Assembly (NCBI GenBank): GCA_964448285.1
Contig: CAYUWG010000096.1
Coordinates: forward strand, 1-11,492
Direction of reading: 5' to 3'
Source of the DNA: CAYUWG01 sp964448285
GTDB taxonomy: Bacteria > Bacteroidota > Ignavibacteria > SZUA-365
Length of the DNA stretch: 11,492 nt
How positions within the stretch are numbered: position 1 is the first letter of the stretch; every line of letters begins with the position of its first letter. The notes beneath the pieces were generated by a model, which did not search any database, had not been told where the DNA came from, and saw nothing but the letters and a program-made list of their open reading frames with translations. Made by a program: the position numbers and the translations under genes. This document shows, in pieces, positions 6,137-11,492 of this stretch.

Positions 6137-6829
6137 GTGAGATCGCTTTTCGTCATCGTCCCGCTCCTTGTTCTTTTTAGAAGTGAAGGCATCCTTGCGC
6201 AGTTCACGACTACGACAGTCGTGCAACACGAGCGGCACTTTCCTCTTGAAGAAGCAGATACGACCCGCGCACTTGAGATCAATAGCTTCGCGTACGAGAT
6301 CGCTGCCGCATATGTGCATGACTATGTCGCTCTCGGTCTGAATGTCCGTGCGCATCTGTTCGACCGTTTTTCCATCGGCGTAAAACTCACGATCAATCCG
6401 GGAGATGGGTCGCTCTTCACCGTTCCCTATTTCCAGGTTGCATGGCCGGAACTTGGCGGCTTCGAGATCGGCTCGTTGATTCGACCCTCGGTCACCGAGT
6501 GGACTGTCCCCTACTGGGAGTCGTGGCGTGTCTGGATCGGAAGAGAACGTGAGGTGATGCTCGTTGCAAGCGTCTTATCGAATGTTCCGCTCAACGCCAT
6601 CGGGTACTACGATGCGGGGATTGGGATCGGCATCGGCGAACGCGACCACCGTTTGTGGTTCGGCGTTGCTTCGCTCGACGATCGAAAGCAGTCGAAAGGC
6701 CTCGCTTGCAAAACGCAATGGGACATTGGACCGCACACGTGGCTTACGACAAACGCATCGTTCATGATCGCACCACGACAGGGCGCGAAAACTTTTTCAG
6801 TATCAGCGGGTGTGCGGCAGGAGTTCTGA
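6137..6829 (+). CDS. Exported protein, probable small outer-membrane beta-barrel
   Basis: The product has 230 residues from GTG 6137; no in-frame ATG fits better. A signal peptide is visible (MRSLFVIVPLLVLF as the hydrophobic core, probable cleavage near ILAQ at 19-22). The mature part alternates polar and hydrophobic residues in short strands separated by G/N/D turns, is rich in aromatic residues and has no long hydrophobic helix. It ends in phenylalanine (SVSAGVRQEF), as outer-membrane barrels recognised by the BAM complex do. About 8 strands would fit. No family is recognised. It follows the ATPase stop by 27 bp with a GGAAG sequence in the gap, so it is probably the third gene of the same operon. 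This would put an outer-membrane component with the inner-membrane protein and ATPase. It converges on the DUF5916 gene. Confidence 0.65.
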   Translation: MRSLFVIVPLLVLFRSEGILAQFTTTTVVQHERHFPLEEADTTRALEINSFAYEIAAAYVHDYVALGLNVRAHLFDRFSIGVKLTINPGDGSLFTVPYFQVAWPELGGFEIGSLIRPSVTEWTVPYWESWRVWIGREREVMLVASVLSNVPLNAIGYYDAGIGIGIGERDHRLWFGVASLDDRKQSKGLACKTQWDIGPHTWLTTNASFMIAPRQGAKTFSVSAGVRQEF

Positions 6830-6838
6830 ATGAGTATC

Positions 6839-6881
6839 GAGGCGAACTGTCTTGTACGCCTTATTCCTCGCCTTCTCTTTT
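6839..6881 (+). terminator. Weak putative terminator of the three-gene operon
   Basis: GAGGCGA (6839-6845) can pair with TCGCCTT (6868-6874), seven pairs including one G-T, followed by CTCTTTT. The 22-nt loop is long and the T-run short, so this is only a candidate. Confidence 0.25.
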
Positions 6882-9054
6882 AGAAGTAGTACAAGTACTT
6901 GATCTTCAGTACCGCAGCGCGTTCGCGCGTGTTCATGCGATGGTGGGGCGAACTGCTCCCATTTTCGATGGCGGTTCGGTCGCGGAGTTCGTTGACGGCA
7001 AGATAGATCCAACTCTTCGGCATGAACTGATACGAGAAGAGAAGACCGATGATGATTTGCTCCATGCGGTCGGTCGAGCGGAGAAAGACGTTATCGACGT
7101 AACAATAGATGTTGAGATCATTCAGGGGAGTGAGGGAAAAGTAAGGTCGCGCATTGTAGGTAATGTCCTCTATTTCGTTATCCGGATTGCCTTCAATGAA
7201 ACCATCGATGGACGTGCCGATGCGAAGAATATCCACCGCTGACCAGTTGATTTGCCCGCCAAACCACGAGTAGGACGCTTCATAATTTCGCCGAAAGTTG
7301 AACGTGCGAGAGTATCCGCCCCACAGGTTGGCGTTCCACTTCGCAGACGTGTAGAACCAGGAGGATCCGGTTATTTCCGTCGAAGAGTATTCGGTGTTGT
7401 AGTCTTTCGATTTTCCCGTGGAAGCATTGATCTCGAGACCCCAGTTCGAGCGGAAATTCAGATTGAGTCCGAGAAGCACCGAGCGATCCGTGTAGAGGTC
7501 TGCGTCTTCGTAATAGAGATTGCCTCCTCCGTAGATGCTCATCTCACGAATCGTCCCCTGTTCGAAATACCAGCGTGGACCGAGGATCGTCGTAAAAGCG
7601 CCCGTCCCTCTCCATGGGACGTAGGAAAGCTGATCGACGTCGAAGTTCACACCGACAAGCCTCGTTCGCGCTGCGAAAAGGATATCGTCCGTGACGAGCG
7701 TAAAACCCGCCGAGCCTGCATAATCCCCGGTTCGATCCTTGAACGAACGCGCAAGCTGATAGGCAAGCTGCCATTGCGATGAACGTACCGCGCCGTCGAT
7801 ATCGAGCACGCCGTCATCGCGGCCCTTCGAGTGCTTGCCGACGAACAGAACGCCAAGCGATGAATTATCGAGGATTTGCTTTTTCAATCGAACCGAGCCG
7901 AACCATGCGCGAGGTTCCGTCACGGACCCACCGTTCAGCGCGTAATCCTTCTCGCCCGTGTGGGCTACGAATCCGCCGTACTCCCATTCGCCGGCGCGCC
8001 CGAATGCCTTCGTTCCAAACAGCAGCGGCACTTCGCTTCCGTCGGGAAGTTTCTTTCCGATGCGGCGAGAATAGAACAGCTCCATCGGCTTGTAGAAACC
8101 CATGTTCCGCTGGCGTCCTGATGCGGTGAAGATTTCATTCCCTTCGGTGAAAAACGGACGGCGTTCGGAGAAGTAACTCTCGTATCGCGTGATGTTGAAA
8201 TCGAACGGATCGGCTTCGATCTGCGCGAAGTCCGGATTCGCCGTCAGTTGAACCGTAAGCTTTGGGGAAGGATTGTAGAAGATGTCGATGCCGGCGTCGG
8301 GATCGATCTTGTATTTGTCGTCATGGAGGAAGGTCGCTTTCGATATCCCGACCGGATAGATTTCCAGGTTCATTGCCGAGATGGTTGGTCTGAAATCTTC
8401 AAGCAGGAGTTTTCCGAATTTCGAGATACGCTGACTTTCGCTTTCTTCGTACCTGCACCAGTACAAATCTTCGCTGTTTATCGGACGCCAGCGGTCGAAG
8501 TCGAGTCCCCACGAATCGAGTTGCTTATCGTACTGGATTGACCGATAGGGGATCATCATCTCCACGACGAAGCCCCAGTCGTAGATCAGCGAGCTAGCAA
8601 ACCACACGCCGTCCCAGGTGTAATCGCGGTTACGCGCATCGTCAAGCAGCCGGCAATCAGCGCGGACACCGCCTGCGGAGACGGCGAATTTGTAGGCCGT
8701 TCTCCGATCGTTGAACGTGTCCAGCATGATGGAGACGACGTCGCCGTTCCCATCGTCGAGCTTGCCCGTCATACTCTGCACATTCTCTCGTTCGTCGTAA
8801 CAAACGATCAGGCAGTACAGCGCCTCGTCGGAGGTAAGCACCTTCGCGACGGTATGCCTTGAAGGCGGCTTGCGGTGATAGGGTGACTGCTGCTCGAAAT
8901 CCGCTGCGGAATCGGCCTTCGCCCAACCATCATCGATTGCTCCATCGACGAGGATGCGTTCGGTTGCCTGGCGAAGTGTCAGCGTTTTTTGCTGGGCAGA
9001 GAGGAGAGGTGAAAGGAGAAGGAAAGTGAGCAAAAGGTATGGACTGTATGACAA
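6880..9054 (-). CDS. DUF5916 / CBM9-like domain outer-membrane protein
   Basis: The product has 724 residues. A signal peptide (residues 1-20, core YLLLTFLLLSPLLSA) is followed by a carbohydrate-binding family 9-like domain (about 30-215) with the usual ILVDGAIDDGW opening (34-44), then the DUF5916 region. This region carries its hallmark SERRPFFTEG (296-305) and a long beta-rich C-terminal part ending in YLYYF, a terminal phenylalanine as in outer-membrane barrels. The length is normal for the family, which is common in Bacteroidota, Chlorobiota and Gemmatimonadota; its function is not established, but surface glycan or oligosaccharide handling is often suspected. The TTG start is supported by a perfect GGAGG (plus-strand 9060-9064) five bases upstream; the only nearby upstream ATG (about 9107) is in another frame. 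It is divergent from the small secreted protein at 9349 and convergent with the barrel gene at 6137. Confidence 0.85.
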   Translation of the reverse strand: MSYSPYLLLTFLLLSPLLSAQQKTLTLRQATERILVDGAIDDGWAKADSAADFEQQSPYHRKPPSRHTVAKVLTSDEALYCLIVCYDERENVQSMTGKLDDGNGDVVSIMLDTFNDRRTAYKFAVSAGGVRADCRLLDDARNRDYTWDGVWFASSLIYDWGFVVEMMIPYRSIQYDKQLDSWGLDFDRWRPINSEDLYWCRYEESESQRISKFGKLLLEDFRPTISAMNLEIYPVGISKATFLHDDKYKIDPDAGIDIFYNPSPKLTVQLTANPDFAQIEADPFDFNITRYESYFSERRPFFTEGNEIFTASGRQRNMGFYKPMELFYSRRIGKKLPDGSEVPLLFGTKAFGRAGEWEYGGFVAHTGEKDYALNGGSVTEPRAWFGSVRLKKQILDNSSLGVLFVGKHSKGRDDGVLDIDGAVRSSQWQLAYQLARSFKDRTGDYAGSAGFTLVTDDILFAARTRLVGVNFDVDQLSYVPWRGTGAFTTILGPRWYFEQGTIREMSIYGGGNLYYEDADLYTDRSVLLGLNLNFRSNWGLEINASTGKSKDYNTEYSSTEITGSSWFYTSAKWNANLWGGYSRTFNFRRNYEASYSWFGGQINWSAVDILRIGTSIDGFIEGNPDNEIEDITYNARPYFSLTPLNDLNIYCYVDNVFLRSTDRMEQIIIGLLFSYQFMPKSWIYLAVNELRDRTAIENGSSSPHHRMNTRERAAVLKIKYLYYF

Positions 9055-9059
9055 GAGAG

Positions 9060-9064
9060 CCTCC
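9060..9064 (-). promoter_or_regulatory. Shine-Dalgarno GGAGG deciding the TTG start of the DUF5916 gene
   Basis: Read on the minus strand, GGAGG is separated by five bases from TTG (9054-9052). No ATG or GTG in the right frame sits at a comparable distance. Confidence 0.65.
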
Positions 9065-9155
9065 GGCTGTGAAAATCGCCCGGCTGTCTTCGCTTCGAAA
9101 TCTTCATTGTTACAAACGTCACGGCAATGAGTCGCTCGCCGCTCGTGTCAATACC

Positions 9156-9175
9156 CATAGGGAAGAACACCTATG
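9156..9175. repeat. Inverted repeat, possible operator
   Basis: CATAGG (9156-9161) and CCTATG (9170-9175) are perfect inverted arms around an 8-nt spacer, about 100 bp upstream of the DUF5916 start and about 190 bp upstream of the secreted-protein start. There is no T-tract, so it is more like a protein-binding site than a terminator. It could be chance. Confidence 0.3.
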
Positions 9176-9236
9176 AAAATGAGTGGAATTACGGATTGAT
9201 TTCGGTTCTCATTCTGTGTTGATTGCATCCGTCGAT

Positions 9237-9266
9237 TTGAGACAGAAAGAAGAAGTCCGATAATAT
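9237..9266 (+). promoter_or_regulatory. Putative promoter TTGAGA-N18-TAATAT
   Basis: TTGAGA (9237-9242) matches five of six -35 bases and is followed after 18 bp by TAATAT (9261-9266). Transcription would start near 9273, giving a leader of about 75 nt before ATG 9349. Confidence 0.35.
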
Positions 9267-9348
9267 GCAAAACACCAATTTCCATACGACGACATCACGG
9301 TTTTTCTCACGTTCTTTTCATCATCAACAGGTTCAGGAGGACACTGCA

Positions 9349-9786
9349 ATGACAAGCCGCATAATTCTATGGGTGATAGGCCTCCTTCTGCTCGCAGGCG
9401 CCGTTCAGGCACAATCGAGCGGGCGAGTGACGGCATTGAACATCAACACGACCAGCGACGGGGCATTTCTCGTCAAAGGAAACACGCTGTACCTGCGTGA
9501 TTACATCCTCTCATATACGGCGGAATACTATCCGGGCGTACTCAGTTTCATCGATCGCACCCGGAACGTCAGGGCGCAGATCAACATCAACAGCCTCGAT
9601 CGTTACACCATTCTCGTTTTCGACAATGGTGTCCGGATGAATCTCTATGCTGACAGAGCCAACACCGAGGTGCAGTATGATATTGGAACCGACACGTACC
9701 CGGAAGGTCCTGAGGATCGGCTGTTCAGGCAACTGCTGGCCGGAGGGAACCGGCAGGTGTCGGAACTGCGCATCCCGGCAGAGTAA
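9349..9786 (+). CDS. Small secreted protein of unknown function
   Basis: The product has 145 residues. ATG 9349 is chosen because AGGAGG (9335-9340) lies eight bases before it and because a clean signal peptide then begins at once (core IILWVIGLLLLAGA, cleavage after VQA or VQAQ, about 20-22). An upstream in-frame ATG at 9265 would bury the signal peptide behind 28 polar residues. The mature domain of about 123 residues is predicted mostly beta-stranded, with no cysteine, no lipobox and no further hydrophobic helix. A final acidic, arginine-containing tail follows. No family is recognised. It is transcribed alone, between its own promoter region and the strong terminator at 9805-9846. A periplasmic or secreted location is inferred from the signal peptide. 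Confidence 0.75.
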   Translation: MTSRIILWVIGLLLLAGAVQAQSSGRVTALNINTTSDGAFLVKGNTLYLRDYILSYTAEYYPGVLSFIDRTRNVRAQININSLDRYTILVFDNGVRMNLYADRANTEVQYDIGTDTYPEGPEDRLFRQLLAGGNRQVSELRIPAE

Positions 9787-9804
9787 TTCGCTTATCGAGC
9801 GGAA

Positions 9805-9846
9805 AACGGAACGGCCTGATCACTCAGTCAGGCCGTTTCCGTTTTT
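9805..9846. terminator. Strong intrinsic terminator, likely bidirectional
   Basis: AACGGCCTGA (9810-9819) pairs perfectly with TCAGGCCGTT (9828-9837) around an 8-nt loop. The stem extends with AAAACGG/CCGTTTTT around a single bulged base. On the plus strand a T-run follows, ending the secreted-protein gene; on the minus strand the A-run becomes CCGTTTTCC, so it may also end the tRNA-Ser transcript. Confidence 0.85.
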
Positions 9847-9858
9847 GTGTTCTTTTTG

Positions 9859-9945
9859 CGGAGAGGGAGGGATTCGAACCCTCGGTACGGTTTCCCGCAC
9901 ACACGCTTTCCAGGCGTGCCAGTTAAGCCACTCCTGCACCTCTCC
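9859..9945 (-). tRNA. tRNA-Ser (anticodon GGA)
   Basis: The 87-nt minus-strand gene has the acceptor pair GGAGAGG (9945-9939) / CCTCTCC (9866-9860) and discriminator G at 9859. The anticodon arm is CACGC-CTGGAAA-GCGTG, giving anticodon GGA at plus-strand 9909-9911, which reads UCC and UCU. A long variable arm of the serine (class II) type is present, and the T-arm has the GTTCGAATC loop. The 3' CCA is not encoded. It lies between the bidirectional terminator and a TACTTTTG promoter element. Confidence 0.95.
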
Positions 9946-10210
9946 GGTTGGAGCGACCGACAAAAGTAGAGGATTTCACGCGATGAAAAAATGTCCAGCT
10001 CTCTCTTAGGTACCAAGAGCAAGGCCATGGTATGCAGAGGGGTGATCTCTGATGGATATCCTCCAGCGCCGCCAACTCAGAAGGAGTTGAATATGACAAC
10101 CTAGGGCAATTGCGAAAAGTCATGAGACGTGCTGAGGAGACCGATTCTACGGTGACTTGCGTTGTAAGCATCAAGCGTTCAAAATCCAATGGTGCCATAT
10201 ATTGCAGGCC
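9946..10210. other. Spacer between tRNA-Ser and mpl
   Basis: No convincing gene is present. The minus-strand open frame here runs through the tRNA and antisense to mpl. The spacer carries the tRNA promoter element and a CTCTT(10003-10007)/AAGAG(10015-10019) hairpin. I found no clear promoter for mpl and no mobile-element signature. Confidence 0.45.
9961..9968 (-). promoter_or_regulatory. Putative -10 element TACTTTTG of tRNA-Ser
   Basis: On the minus strand TACTTTTG matches the TAnnTTTG Bacteroidota -10 element and lies 15 bp upstream of the mature tRNA 5' end. No clear TTG element is found 19 bp further upstream, only a T-run. Confidence 0.4.
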
Positions 10211-11492
10211 ATGAAAAGCCGAGATATTGGAGTGATCGATACCACGTCCGTGTATTTCGTCGGTATTGCCGGGACTGCAATGGCATCGGTGGCGAAGGCG
10301 CTTGCAATGGCCGGCGTCAGTGTCAGCGGCTCCGACAGCGGAGTTTATCCACCGATGAGCGAGGAGCTTTCCCGCGCGGGTATTCCCTACCATACGACCT
10401 TCGACGCGAAGCACATCGAAACCGCGATCGACTCAGGCATGGAACCGCTCTTCATTATCGGCAATGCGCTCAGTCGCGGCAATCCTGAAGTCGAATTCAT
10501 TCTCAATCGTCGTTTGCCGTTTACGTCACTCGCGGCCTTCGTCGGTGATCGCCTCATTGGGAATCGAACCTCGATAGTCGTAGCCGGTACGCACGGAAAG
10601 ACTACCACGACGGCGTTGATTGCATGGACTCTGCATCATGCCGGATACGCACCCGGTTTCCTCGTCGGCGGTGTGCCGCAAAATTTCGACAGCGGATGCT
10701 CGTTGGGCGATGGAGATATCTTCGTCATTGAAGGTGACGAATACGACACCGCGTTCTTCGACAAGCGCTCGAAGTTCGTTCACTATAAACCGACGATCGC
10801 CGTTATCAACAACGTCGAGTTTGACCACGCCGATATCTTCGACTCGCTCGATGCGGTCAAGAAGGCGTTTCGCCAGCTTGTGAATCTCGTACCGGGGAGC
10901 GGTTGCATTATCGTGAACGGAGACGACGGCGATGCGATGGACGTTGTTCGCGACGCACACTCATCTCTCGTCACGATCGGTTTCGGTTCGGGGAATATCG
11001 GGCGCGCACGGAACATCGAACACTCGAATGAAGGCGCCACATTTCTCGCGCAATTCGGCTCCGTTTCTCGTCACATGAAACTGCCGTTGAGCGGAGATTA
11101 CAACGTTCGCAATGCCCTTGCCGCTATAGCAGTTTGTGACCGGCTCGGCCTTTCACTCGACGAGATTCAACGGGGATTTTCCACATTCAAAGGAGTGAAA
11201 CGCCGGCTCGAAGTGATGGCGGAAACGCGCGGCGTAACCGTCATCGATGATTTCGCGCATCATCCAACGGCGGTTCGCGGGACGCTGCTTGCGCTGAGGA
11301 AGAAGTTTCCATCGCGAAAGCTCTGGGCATTGTTCGAACCGCGCTCCAATACGACGACGCGGAATATCTTCCAGGATGAGTTGGCAGACGCCCTCTCACA
11401 CGCCGACGTCGTTCTTATCGGTGCATTGAATCGACCCGAACGATATGCGGAAGAGGAACGCTTATCCGTTGAACAGCTTTGCGGCGACCTGC
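10211..11492 (+). CDS. mpl: UDP-N-acetylmuramate:L-alanyl-gamma-D-glutamyl-meso-diaminopimelate ligase, 3' end outside window
   Basis: At least 427 residues are in the window, of an expected ~450-460. Mpl is a cytoplasmic Mur ligase. It attaches recycled murein tripeptide to UDP-MurNAc using ATP, bypassing MurC, MurD and MurE. The Rossmann start VYFVGIAGTAMA is followed by SGSDSGVYPPMS, whose VYPPMS is typical of Mpl rather than MurC. The P-loop is GTHGKTTT (126-133). Next come the Mpl-specific block EGDEYDTAFFDKRSKF, then EFDHADIF (203-210), then DDFAHHPTA and FEPRSNT (375-381), which again fits Mpl. ATG 10211 adds about 14 residues before the first strand; it has no good Shine-Dalgarno, so a slightly different start is possible. 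No other cell-wall gene is visible in the window. Confidence 0.92.
   Translation, partial: MKSRDIGVIDTTSVYFVGIAGTAMASVAKALAMAGVSVSGSDSGVYPPMSEELSRAGIPYHTTFDAKHIETAIDSGMEPLFIIGNALSRGNPEVEFILNRRLPFTSLAAFVGDRLIGNRTSIVVAGTHGKTTTTALIAWTLHHAGYAPGFLVGGVPQNFDSGCSLGDGDIFVIEGDEYDTAFFDKRSKFVHYKPTIAVINNVEFDHADIFDSLDAVKKAFRQLVNLVPGSGCIIVNGDDGDAMDVVRDAHSSLVTIGFGSGNIGRARNIEHSNEGATFLAQFGSVSRHMKLPLSGDYNVRNALAAIAVCDRLGLSLDEIQRGFSTFKGVKRRLEVMAETRGVTVIDDFAHHPTAVRGTLLALRKKFPSRKLWALFEPRSNTTTRNIFQDELADALSHADVVLIGALNRPERYAEEERLSVEQLCGDL

Larger units (their letters stand above)
9065..9348. other. Divergent intergenic region between DUF5916 and small secreted protein genes
   Basis: This holds a plausible plus-strand promoter (9237-9266) and a CATAGG/CCTATG inverted repeat (9156-9175). 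On the minus strand a TTGACA occurs around 9150-9145, but no matching -10 follows at the usual distance. The open frame from 9265 is only the extension of the real gene beginning at 9349. Confidence 0.5.

Noticed and set aside
6655..7782. Forward open frames of 195 and 176 codons
   Set aside because: They overlap the barrel gene end and run antisense to the DUF5916 gene, which has a continuous, motif-bearing frame.
9828..10028. Minus-strand small protein containing RSGLTGTPGKRVC
   Set aside because: This is the translation of tRNA-Ser, a common false gene.
9946..10210. Integration site or mobile-element remnant beside the tRNA
   Set aside because: No direct repeat of the tRNA 3' end, no integrase and no inverted terminal repeats were found in the window.
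9923..10414. Minus-strand open frame of 163 codons
   Set aside because: It starts antisense to mpl and ends in the tRNA; no motifs and no ribosome site.

Overview
This window looks like chromosomal DNA from a Gram-negative bacterium of the Bacteroidota/Chlorobiota (FCB) assemblage. Four things support this: a secreted DUF5916/CBM9-like outer-membrane protein, exported proteins ending in phenylalanine, the murein-recycling ligase Mpl, and promoter -10 elements of the TAnnTTTG type at 2901-2908 and, on the minus strand, at 9968-9961. The finer placement (for example an Ignavibacteria/Kapabacteria-type lineage) is inference from general impression only.

Layout. 122-1721 (+) is a small accessory cassette: a complete AbiEi-type antitoxin, an AbiEii-type nucleotidyltransferase that stops at about 108 residues where family members run to roughly 250-300, and a small stand-alone HD hydrolase of the SpoT/MESH1 type. 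1722-2376 carries no gene. It holds three unrelated short tandem repeats, the largest being a 68-unit heptamer array (1921-2396) in perfect 7-bp register. That array runs into the 3' end of an OsmC-family gene (2377-2790, -) and supplies its last codons and stop.

2953-6829 (+) is the most interesting block. It is a tight run of a four-pass inner-membrane protein with a periplasmic domain and a cytoplasmic coiled coil, an overlapping 682-residue STAND-type P-loop ATPase (COG3899/AAA_16-like) with no effector domain of its own, and 27 bp later a small exported, probably outer-membrane beta-barrel protein. A TTG-N19-TATTTTTG promoter sits just before the first gene. I do not recognise this as a named system. 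It may be an envelope-sensing or defence module.

Convergent to it, 6880-9054 (-) encodes the 724-residue DUF5916 protein, starting at TTG behind a perfect GGAGG. 9349-9786 (+) encodes a small secreted protein of unknown function, followed by a strong terminator that also separates it from tRNA-Ser(GGA) (9859-9945, -). The window ends inside mpl (10211->11492, +), which has nearly all of its conserved motifs.
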